A program made the translations under genes and the position numbers. From Flavobacteriales bacterium (GTDB lineage: Bacteria; Bacteroidota; Bacteroidia; Flavobacteriales_E; Vicingaceae), in NCBI GenBank assembly GCA_003487525.1, contig DNDT01000196.1, positions 1 through 5,274 of the forward strand: DNA of 5,274 bases, given 5' to 3'. Under the pieces are notes generated by a model, which did not search any database, had not been told where the DNA came from, and saw only the letters and a program-made list of their open reading frames with translations. Positions 1 through 5,274 of the stretch are shown here, piece by piece (positions within the stretch are counted from its first letter, which is position 1; every line of letters begins with the position of its first letter).

Positions 1-3
1 AGA

Positions 4-612
4 CTAACCATTTTTAAAGATATCCCTTAAAAATCTGAAGTAATCTCTTCTTCTGTTCGAGGAGTTGAATAAACTCCTGATATAGGACCAGTATGTTTCC
101 TTCTGATCTTTCTCAAGAGGGATGTTCAATTCACTCAGAAGATTGTCTACCGCCATGTTTCTATTGTATTCCGAGAGGATTTCTTCTTTAGCCAATTCGG
201 AGTCATCAGCCAATTCATCGGCCAGCTTAAATCTGGTTTTTGCCTTTTCTATGTAGCCCAGTTTTTCCTCGAGCAATCCAAGATTATTGTGTGAAACGGC
301 ATTGTCAGGGTCGAGCTCTATGGCTTTTTTATAGTCTTCGATGGCGCCAAGGGTATCGCCGTTTTGCTCCAACATATAAGCCCGGCTTGCATACCTGTAG
401 GCATTAAAAGGATCCAGTTCAAGCGACTTATTCATGTCGGCAAGGGCGCCTTTTAAATCATTGACATGAAATTTGGAAACACCTCGTTCACTGTAAGCAT
501 CTGCATTGTCCGGATCGGTCCTGATCACCTTGTTAAAATAGGCAATGGCCCTAAGGTATTTGCGTTCTTTGGCAGATTCAATTCCTTTGTTGAAAAGGCT
601 TTTATTCTTCAT
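4..612 (-). CDS. Small TPR-repeat protein (four tetratricopeptide repeats)
   Basis: This 202-residue protein is built mostly of tetratricopeptide repeats, which form helical hairpins that bind partner proteins. Four consecutive 34-residue units can be read at about residues 6-36, 37-70, 71-104 and 105-137. The first three end in the classic TPR boundary (TDPDN, LDPFN, LDPDN), and they carry the usual small and aromatic positions such as AIAYFNKVI and AIEDYKKAIEL. The last 60 or so residues form a charged, helix-prone tail without a recognised domain. There is no signal peptide or membrane segment, so it is probably cytosolic. The ATG at 610-612 starts just before the first repeat, and the stop (TAG on the minus strand) lies at 4-6. 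It is transcribed divergently from the secreted PKD protein across 99 bp. The TPR fold is clear, but the partner and pathway cannot be read from the sequence, and no specific gene name is justified. Confidence 0.9.
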   Translation of the reverse strand: MKNKSLFNKGIESAKERKYLRAIAYFNKVIRTDPDNADAYSERGVSKFHVNDLKGALADMNKSLELDPFNAYRYASRAYMLEQNGDTLGAIEDYKKAIELDPDNAVSHNNLGLLEEKLGYIEKAKTRFKLADELADDSELAKEEILSEYNRNMAVDNLLSELNIPLEKDQKETYWSYIRSLFNSSNRRRDYFRFLRDIFKNG

Positions 613-648
613 TTTTCCGAAGCATTCTCAAGGGTCTGAATGCACCCA

Positions 649-677
649 TGAAATTAATGATTTTTTCAGATATTCAA
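649..677 (-). promoter_or_regulatory. Weak candidate Bacteroidota-type promoter for the TPR gene
   Basis: On the minus strand, TTG (plus positions 675-677) is followed after 18 nt by TAATTTCA (plus positions 649-656). This loosely fits the Bacteroidota sigma-A pattern of TTG, about 19 nt, then TAnnTTTG. The last two bases of the -7 box do not match, so this is only a candidate. It lies 37-65 nt upstream of the ATG at 612. Confidence 0.2.
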
Positions 678-693
678 TTATTTCGTACTTTTA
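661..693 (+). promoter_or_regulatory. Candidate Bacteroidota-type promoter for the secreted PKD gene
   Basis: TACTTTTA at 686-693 matches the Bacteroidota -7 consensus TAnnTTTG in all but the final base. A T-rich block ending TTTC (661-667) lies 18 nt upstream, where the TTG/TTTG -33 element is expected, but it lacks the G. The box ends 18 nt before the ATG at 712, which implies a very short leader. It overlaps the candidate promoter reading the other way, so the 613-711 spacer probably serves both genes. Confidence 0.3.
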
Positions 694-711
694 ATTAAAC
701 TATTCACACTT

Positions 712-2181
712 ATGAAGCGAACCTTACAAATTCTTTTAGTTCTTCCATTAAGCTGTCTTCATTTAATGACATTTGCCCAATTAACCCAAGAAGGACAGTC
801 AGTTAAGAGCTCGTTTAAGAGGGACTTTCTTAACTCAAGGGTTTTACAGCACAATAAAACCATTTCCTGTGGTTCGGATACACTTGCCTACGCGCGGTAT
901 AATGCAACGACTTTTAGCTACATTAACATTGATCCGGGTCAGTCCAATCCTGTGTTGGGTGCAGGTATTTATTTTCATATAGATGACACGGTTGTGCTGG
1001 AAGGCGTTAATTTTTACGCTTATTCGGCCATAGCGGGTACTCCTGTGAATTGCAATGTTTATTATGCCAATACGTTAACAAAACTTCCCGCGGGACCTCC
1101 AATCGTTTCCGAAGTGAAGAATTTAAGGACGGGATATTCATTTTGGCTGCCGCCGAATCTCCACCATGTGATGTTTGCTTCACCGGTAACTGTAACCGCA
1201 GATTTTATTGTTACCCTGGAAACAACAAACCTCACCGTACTGACCATGGCAACCAATAGCTGGACAAGTGGAGATGGTCTTGGAAAGAAATACAGTGCCA
1301 TCAAAATAAACAACGGGTGGTCAAACAGCATCAATGTGGGTGGGGTACCTTTCAATGCCGATTTCTACATTGAACCGGTCGTTTCATATAAAATGACACC
1401 CAGTTTTGAACCGGATCCGAATGCCTGCCTTGCAAACCCTGTTCCGTTCAGATTTAAAAACACCACAAGCTTTGCCTTGAACCCTCAGTTTTCTTATGAA
1501 GCTATTGATCAAACGTTGGATGACAATTTTATCTGGAATTACGGCGACGGTTCACAACTTGATACCATTAAAGATGGGTTAAACACCTATTCGTCGAACA
1601 TCAGTTATTGGGTAAACCTTAAAGCTACTTTTAATACATGGTATGGACAATGTATCGATAGTGCCGATATTCCAATTCCCGCAGCTGACTTGAAAGCAGA
1701 ATTCGAAGCGACACAGCAGGGACTTCTGGTCAGGTTTAAGGACAAGTCCGTTGATGCCGAAGAATGGACCTGGGTTTTTGGTGACGGCACACCCAATTCT
1801 ACAATCCAGAATCCAACGCATATTTATTCCAATTACGGCACGTTTCCGGTAAGACTTACCGTCAAAAACAAGGGTTGTTCGTCCGTTTCTACCTTAATAA
1901 TGAAACTGGATGATCAAACAGGGCTGCATGACGTGGATATAGCCAAATTCAATGTTAGCTTTTCTCCGAATCCGGCATCTGAATTTGTAGAAATAAAGGT
2001 GGATGGTCAATTATCGGAAGATGCCTCCTGGAGTTTGTTTAATATTCACGGCAAAAAGGTGCAGACGGCGCAATTAAAGTCAGAGCAGCAAATTGATTTA
2101 AAGCCTTTTAACAGGGGAGTTTATTTTATAAACTTCATTAATGGCAGTGAGACTCAGACAAAGAGGCTTGTGCTTAAATAG
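712..2181 (+). CDS. Secreted PKD-domain protein with T9SS C-terminal sorting domain
   Basis: This 489-residue protein is predicted to be exported and then moved across the outer membrane by the type IX secretion system. Residues 1-22 form a Sec signal peptide: MKR, a leucine-rich core, and likely cleavage after TFA before Q23. C15 does not sit in a good lipobox. Residues of about 40-230 are beta-rich and match no family I can name. Two PKD-like beta-sandwich domains follow: about 235-325 with WNYGDG at 275-280, and about 327-400 with WVFGDG at 354-359 and the typical NPTHIYSNYGTFPVRLTV stretch. The end, about 411-489, is a type A sorting domain with FSPNPAS from residue 417, a GVYFINF strand and a basic terminus (TKRLVLK). 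C239 and C314 flank the first PKD-like domain and could pair in a disulfide. The ATG is the only start after the in-frame stop at 658-660. No catalytic motif is visible, so adhesion or surface binding is likelier than enzyme activity. The substrate or ligand is unknown. Confidence 0.9.
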   Translation: MKRTLQILLVLPLSCLHLMTFAQLTQEGQSVKSSFKRDFLNSRVLQHNKTISCGSDTLAYARYNATTFSYINIDPGQSNPVLGAGIYFHIDDTVVLEGVNFYAYSAIAGTPVNCNVYYANTLTKLPAGPPIVSEVKNLRTGYSFWLPPNLHHVMFASPVTVTADFIVTLETTNLTVLTMATNSWTSGDGLGKKYSAIKINNGWSNSINVGGVPFNADFYIEPVVSYKMTPSFEPDPNACLANPVPFRFKNTTSFALNPQFSYEAIDQTLDDNFIWNYGDGSQLDTIKDGLNTYSSNISYWVNLKATFNTWYGQCIDSADIPIPAADLKAEFEATQQGLLVRFKDKSVDAEEWTWVFGDGTPNSTIQNPTHIYSNYGTFPVRLTVKNKGCSSVSTLIMKLDDQTGLHDVDIAKFNVSFSPNPASEFVEIKVDGQLSEDASWSLFNIHGKKVQTAQLKSEQQIDLKPFNRGVYFINFINGSETQTKRLVLK

Positions 2182-2185
2182 CAGG

Positions 2186-2220
2186 AGGGAGATCGAAAAT
2201 CAGATATTTTGAGTCTGCCT
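2186..2220 (+). other. Possible imperfect hairpin just after the PKD gene stop
   Basis: Starting 5 nt after the stop codon, AGG-G-AGA-TC (2186-2194) can pair with GA-g-TCT-G-CCT (2211-2220). The inner stem is AAAAT (2196-2200) with ATTTT (2206-2210) around a 5-nt loop. There is one G/G mismatch and there are bulged G residues at 2195 and 2213. No T-tract follows, so it is not a terminator by itself. It could be a 3'-UTR stability element or chance pairing. Confidence 0.3.
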
Positions 2221-2290
2221 GCAATGTATAATTGAAGTCAGACCTTTTCAGCTTCTTTGGGGTCAAATTTATAGCCGACTCCCTTAATGG

Positions 2291-2320
2291 ACACCTCCAG
2301 AAATGGGGGTGTTTTTTTTT
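2291..2320 (+). terminator. Intrinsic terminator with GAAA tetraloop
   Basis: ACACCTCCA (2291-2299) pairs with TGGGGGTGT (2304-2312) as a 9-bp stem with one G-T wobble. The stem closes on the stable GNRA-type tetraloop GAAA (2300-2303). Nine T residues follow directly (2312-2320). It lies 110 nt downstream of the PKD gene and 240 nt upstream of the GNAT gene, so it most likely ends the PKD transcript and insulates the GNAT-kinase unit from it. The A-rich side needed for a strong reverse terminator is absent, so it is mainly one-directional. Confidence 0.85.
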
Positions 2321-2350
2321 ATACCAACCTGACATTTTATGTTGTAATAT

Positions 2351-2371
2351 TGGGTATAGTGTTAATATCCA
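2351..2371. repeat. Short inverted repeat (7-bp arms, 7-nt spacer)
   Basis: TGGGTAT (2351-2357) and ATATCCA (2365-2371) are inverted copies with one G-T pair, separated by AGTGTTA. The size would suit a dimeric regulator's operator or a weak RNA hairpin. It lies about 190 bp upstream of the GNAT start. In AT-rich DNA a dyad this short may be chance. Confidence 0.35.
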
Positions 2372-2422
2372 GTTTGTAATACAGTATATCTCAACAATTA
2401 ATTTATACTAAATTTACGTAGG

Positions 2423-2439
2423 TGAATTAGTTGAATTAG
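2423..2439. repeat. Tandem direct repeat of TGAATTAG at 9-bp period
   Basis: TGAATTAG occurs at 2423-2430 and again at 2432-2439, separated by a single T. The copies are exact over 8 bases. Close direct repeats can be binding sites for response regulators or sigma-factor activators, but two short AT-rich copies are weak evidence. They lie 121-137 bp upstream of the GNAT start codon. Confidence 0.45.
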
Positions 2440-2559
2440 ACCGTGAAAATTGAAGTTTCGTCTAAATTCTCTTCGACAATTGTGGAAAATATGAGATATT
2501 CCCAATCTTTACAATTACTGTAGACAAAAAAAATTAGCCAAAAAACCAATTTCAGTGAG

Positions 2560-3282
2560 ATGAATTTTCGCATTCGAGCGTTTAGGGCGGTGGACGACTT
2601 AGAGTCTTGCCAACGATTTGTAAAGGGGCATATGGAGGTTCTTCAGCGATATGGCATCACCATGATTACGTCTGCAAACATTGAATGGTTTATAAATCCG
2701 AATGTTATTGTAATTGTCGCAGAATCGAGAGATGGGAATGAAATGTACGGTGGAATGCGAATTCATATTCACGGCGGAAATCAGGAACTTCCTATTGAAG
2801 GTGCTGTTGGAAAAATTGATAAGTCCATCTACCAGCTTGTAAGTGAACATGCCAAACTGGGAACAGGTGAATTTTGTGGTATGTGGAATTCAAAGGAAGT
2901 TGCCGGTAAAGGACTAAGCTACGTTCTTACCTCGGCGGGCACTTCTGTGCTTTCTCAACTTGGAGTGGAATCAATGTTTGTATTATGTGCTGAATACACG
3001 GTTCATATGGTGGAGCGGGTAGGATTCAGGATATTGACAAATCTTGGAATCAATGGAACCTTTTATTATCCCAAATTAAATCTGGTCGCAACGGCATTGA
3101 TTAAAAAATACAGGGATTTTTCAACAGCCGATCCAGAAGAAGTTGATCTGATCATGGCATTACGAAGAAATCCAAATGCCATACAACACGTAACGCCTTA
3201 TAAAAAAACTGAACCAATTGAAGTGGAATTTCAGTTGGAACTTCCCATTTTGTATGAAAAAATGATCAGAAATAGTGCCTAA
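2560..3282 (+). CDS. GNAT-fold acyltransferase-like protein, substrate unknown
   Basis: This 240-residue protein has the layout of a GCN5-related N-acyltransferase, a family that moves acyl groups from acyl-CoA or acyl-carrier protein to amines. It begins with a strand (about 3-8) and a long helix (about 10-31), followed by strands around VIVIVAES and GGMRIHIH. The core is EVAGKGLSYVL (113-123), which fits motif A, the pyrophosphate-binding loop, with G116-K-G118 in place of the usual R/QxxGxG/A. The segment CAEYTVHMVERVGFR (143-157) fits motif B, where an aromatic residue and a conserved GF are expected. About 60 residues extend past the usual GNAT core. No signal peptide is present, so it is probably cytosolic. 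The ATG at 2560 follows an in-frame stop at 2521-2523 and no alternative ATG lies between. Its end overlaps the kinase start by 8 nt, so the two are almost certainly cotranscribed. The overall pattern recalls N-acyl amino acid synthase or autoinducer-synthase members of the fold, but the sequence does not settle this. Confidence 0.75.
   Translation: MNFRIRAFRAVDDLESCQRFVKGHMEVLQRYGITMITSANIEWFINPNVIVIVAESRDGNEMYGGMRIHIHGGNQELPIEGAVGKIDKSIYQLVSEHAKLGTGEFCGMWNSKEVAGKGLSYVLTSAGTSVLSQLGVESMFVLCAEYTVHMVERVGFRILTNLGINGTFYYPKLNLVATALIKKYRDFSTADPEEVDLIMALRRNPNAIQHVTPYKKTEPIEVEFQLELPILYEKMIRNSA
3275..3282 (+). promoter_or_regulatory. Overlapping stop/start joining the GNAT and kinase genes
   Basis: The kinase GTG (3275-3277) lies inside the last codons of the GNAT gene, whose TAA is at 3280-3282. 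The overlap is 8 nt and the frames differ. Upstream in the kinase frame, TGA at 3263-3265 blocks any longer start apart from a rare ATA codon. No Shine-Dalgarno motif precedes the GTG. Ribosomes finishing the GNAT gene would therefore be well placed to restart on the kinase, which suggests translational coupling. Confidence 0.7.
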
Positions 3283-5274
3283 ACTACTTTCTGTCCTATT
3301 TCTTTTCCTATTACAAGCTCAACTACTACAGGCTCAAACAGCCATCGTGTATTCAGGAGAAAGAGGGCGGATGGATATTGAAAAAGGGCTTTATATTTTT
3401 TCAGATGAGACTGGCATCCTGCCTTTTGATAGCGTTGTTCGCTATTCAAAAAAATTTGTCCATCAAGATCAAAAAGTCCCGAATTTAGGAATCACAAACA
3501 ACGTTCATTGGATCCGGTTTGACATTGAAAATCAGTCAAGTCAGGAGAATCTCCTGTTGGAATTTGTTCAGCCCAATATTCAACAAGTTTCACTTTTTCA
3601 TGAGGACAACGGTCAGGTTAAGGAAGTTGAAATGGGATCTTCGCTTAACTACGACCAACGAAAATACGACCATCAGAACTTCATTTTTGATTTGGATATA
3701 AAAAAGGGTAGTGCGAACCGCTATTACCTTAGGCTTAAATCAAATAGTCCGATCATGCTGCCACTTGTTCTTGGAACAAAGGACGCCATATTGGAATTTC
3801 TGATGATCAGGGACATGTATTTCGGCATTTATTTTGGAGTAATTCTGGTGATGCTCTTTTACAATCTGTTTATCTTTTTTTCTGTCAGAGATTTAAGTTA
3901 TCTGATCTACGTTCTTTATATTCTTGTGGTGGGTGTTATCCAGGCAAGTCTGGGTGGGTATTCGTTTAAGTTGTTCTTTTCAAATAGTCCCTGGATCGTA
4001 AATCAGAGTTTGGTGATTTTGCCTGCACTCGGAGGAATGCTCGCGATTGAGTTTCTGAAAATATTCACTCATACCAAAGAGCTTATACCGAGAATGCACA
4101 GGTTCTTCATTGTCCCACACGTTTTGTTTGCCGCGTGCATTGTTCTCAGCCTGACAGGATTGAACATTATGGCATCAAAGTTTATTCAACCTGCAGCCAT
4201 GATTGCTTCATTGTACATTATGCTTGCGGCCATTGCATTAATCAAAAAAGGATCGCGACCGGCTAAGTTTTTTCTCACGGCCTGGGGTATTTTCCTCATC
4301 GGAATCTTCATTTTCGTTTTAAAAGACATTGGTATACTTCCCTACAATAAACTGACAGTGCATATTCTTGAAATAGGTTCTGCCCTTGAAGTTATTCTTC
4401 TGTCAATAGGACTTGCGGATCGAATAAACATATTCCGAAAAGAGAAGGAGGAATCGCAGGCCCAGGCACTTAGTGCCCTGCGGGAGAATGAACGAATAAT
4501 AAAAGAACAAAACATAATTCTTGAAAAAAAAGTGAAGGAACGCACAAATCAGCTGGAAAAGGTGAATTCCGATTTAAACAATGCCTTGGTTAACCTTAAA
4601 GATGCGCAGTCGCAATTGGTAAGTGCCGAAAAGATGGCATCACTTGGTCAGTTGACGGCAGGTATTGCACACGAAATTAATAATCCCATCAACTTTGTTA
4701 CCTCAAACATAGAACCATTAAAACAGAATATAAACGAAATTTTAATGTTGGTGGATAAGTATGAGGTTCTGGCAAAACAGAAAAAGGAGGAACTCGGCGA
4801 TTTAATCAAGGAGGTGGAAGCATACAAAAAGGAGGTTGATTTAAATTATGTAATTGAGGAAACGACCGAAATAATAAATGGGATAAAGGAAGGCGCTCAC
4901 AGAACAGAAGAAATAGTCAGGGGCCTTCGGAATTTTTCGCATTTGGATGATATCGGAATTAAAGTGGTTGATATCAATGAAGGAATTTCTTCCACCTTGA
5001 ATTTGTTAAAGGGGGAACTGGCAAGAGGGATCGACATCCAACTTGAATTGAATAACATAAAGGAGTTGGAGTGTTATGGAGGCAAAATCAATCAGGTATT
5101 CATGAATGTTATTAATAATTCGATTCAGGCCGTTAAAGCCAAAGAAAACGGAACCGGAAAAATTACTATTCGCACAGAAGACCTCAAGGAAGGAGTCAAA
5201 ATCTCCATTATTGATGAAGGTATCGGTATGGATAGCGAAACAAAGGAACGGATATTTGATCCGTTTTTTACCAC
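3275..5274 (+). CDS. 7TMR-DISM sensor histidine kinase (3' end outside the window)
   Basis: This is the first 666 codons of a membrane sensor kinase that autophosphorylates on histidine and passes the phosphate to a response regulator. From GTG it opens with a signal peptide (MPKLLSVLFLFLLQAQLLQA, cleavage before Q21). The first internal ATG (residue 33) would discard that peptide, so GTG is preferred. Residues of about 38-165 are a periplasmic 7TMR-DISMED2 domain with the hallmark LGITNNVHWIRF (71-82). Seven membrane segments follow at about 182-204, 208-230, 245-265, 275-295, 301-321, 332-352 and 363-383. A coiled coil (about 385-455) includes the VKERTNQL motif. The H box GIAHEINNP carries the phospho-acceptor H466. 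The N box QVFMNVINNSIQAV is at 607-620, the G1 box DEGIG at 647-651, and the F box IFDPFFT runs into the window edge. About 88 residues separate H466 from the RNFS motif, longer than a minimal HisKA domain but familiar in kinases with HEINNPINFV. The missing part should hold the G2 box and any receiver domain. Confidence 0.93.
   Translation, partial: MPKLLSVLFLFLLQAQLLQAQTAIVYSGERGRMDIEKGLYIFSDETGILPFDSVVRYSKKFVHQDQKVPNLGITNNVHWIRFDIENQSSQENLLLEFVQPNIQQVSLFHEDNGQVKEVEMGSSLNYDQRKYDHQNFIFDLDIKKGSANRYYLRLKSNSPIMLPLVLGTKDAILEFLMIRDMYFGIYFGVILVMLFYNLFIFFSVRDLSYLIYVLYILVVGVIQASLGGYSFKLFFSNSPWIVNQSLVILPALGGMLAIEFLKIFTHTKELIPRMHRFFIVPHVLFAACIVLSLTGLNIMASKFIQPAAMIASLYIMLAAIALIKKGSRPAKFFLTAWGIFLIGIFIFVLKDIGILPYNKLTVHILEIGSALEVILLSIGLADRINIFRKEKEESQAQALSALRENERIIKEQNIILEKKVKERTNQLEKVNSDLNNALVNLKDAQSQLVSAEKMASLGQLTAGIAHEINNPINFVTSNIEPLKQNINEILMLVDKYEVLAKQKKEELGDLIKEVEAYKKEVDLNYVIEETTEIINGIKEGAHRTEEIVRGLRNFSHLDDIGIKVVDINEGISSTLNLLKGELARGIDIQLELNNIKELECYGGKINQVFMNVINNSIQAVKAKENGTGKITIRTEDLKEGVKISIIDEGIGMDSETKERIFDPFFT

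Larger units (their letters stand above)
2321..2559. other. AT-rich gene-free leader region upstream of the GNAT-kinase unit
   Basis: This 239-bp stretch has no credible coding frame. It should hold the promoter of the GNAT-kinase unit, because a terminator lies directly upstream. I looked for TTG followed by TAnnTTTG at 17-21 nt and found no convincing pair. TAAATTTA at 2409-2416 resembles a -7 box, but the nearest TTTG (2373-2376) is 32 nt upstream, which is too far. The region also holds a small dyad and a short tandem repeat, listed separately. Just before the ATG at 2560 the sequence is A-rich with no Shine-Dalgarno motif, as is usual for Bacteroidota. Confidence 0.6.

Noticed and set aside
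754..756. C15 of the PKD protein as a lipoprotein cysteine
   Set aside because: The preceding residues P-L-S do not make a good lipobox, and a signal peptidase I site (TFA before Q23) lies further on. A T9SS sorting tail also fits a soluble secreted protein.
1050..1355. Open frames on both strands inside the PKD gene (1050-1259 plus, 1062-1355 minus)
   Set aside because: They lie wholly within a well-supported gene, their products look compositionally odd, and they have no recognisable motif or start signal.
1579..1821. Two overlapping minus-strand open frames over the PKD-like domains
   Set aside because: They are antisense to a clear coding region and show no domain; they are chance frames.
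2213..2243. GTCTG/CAGAC inverted repeat as an alternative fold to the 3'-UTR hairpin (riboswitch-like switching)
   Set aside because: The stem is only 5 bp with a 21-nt loop, it lies downstream of a gene rather than in a leader, and no known riboswitch core is visible.
2259..2282. GGGGTC/GACTCC stem as a second terminator
   Set aside because: The 6-bp stem has a wobble and a 12-nt loop, and no T-tract follows it.
2599..2850. Minus-strand 83-codon frame within the GNAT gene
   Set aside because: It is antisense to a frame with GNAT motifs and has no support of its own.
3519..3701. Plus-strand 60-codon frame starting MTLKISQ
   Set aside because: It is out of frame with, and inside, the DISMED2-coding part of the kinase gene, which explains the sequence fully.
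4342..4545. Minus-strand 67-codon frame rich in Arg, Ser and Phe
   Set aside because: It is the antisense shadow of the kinase's last membrane segment and coiled coil.

Overview
The window looks like chromosomal DNA from a member of the Bacteroidota, probably a Cytophagales-type or related environmental lineage. The evidence is a secreted PKD-repeat protein ending in a type IX secretion (Por/T9SS) C-terminal sorting domain, a 7TMR-DISM sensor histidine kinase of a kind common in this phylum, AT-rich leaders without Shine-Dalgarno motifs, and promoter-like sequences that fit the Bacteroidota -33/-7 pattern better than the E. coli -35/-10 pattern. No rRNA, tRNA, insertion sequence, CRISPR array or phage gene is visible.

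Layout. Positions 4-612 (minus strand) encode a small cytosolic protein of four TPR repeats. It is transcribed away from a 99-bp divergent spacer (613-711). On the other side of the spacer, 712-2181 (plus) encodes a 489-residue exported protein: signal peptide, beta-rich N-terminal region, two PKD-like domains and a T9SS sorting tail. Its transcript probably ends at a strong intrinsic terminator with a GAAA tetraloop (2291-2320). A 239-bp AT-rich gene-free stretch follows, holding a small dyad and a 9-bp-period tandem repeat.

The last block is a two-gene plus-strand unit. Positions 2560-3282 encode a 240-residue GNAT-fold protein of unassigned substrate. Its stop codon overlaps by 8 nt the GTG start of a sensor histidine kinase (3275 to beyond the window end). 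The kinase has a signal peptide, a periplasmic 7TMR-DISMED2 domain, seven membrane segments, a coiled coil, and HisKA and HATPase_c domains; the window cuts it inside the F box. The kinase reading frame has no stop codon in the window, so a search for closed ORFs would miss it.

The most interesting point is the overlapping GNAT-kinase pair. The order and topology recall known signal synthase-receptor pairs, in which a GNAT-like acyl-transfer enzyme makes a small signal that a neighbouring multi-spanning kinase detects. This is a hypothesis from context, not something the sequence proves. The TPR and PKD genes look like ordinary neighbours with no evident link to the pair.
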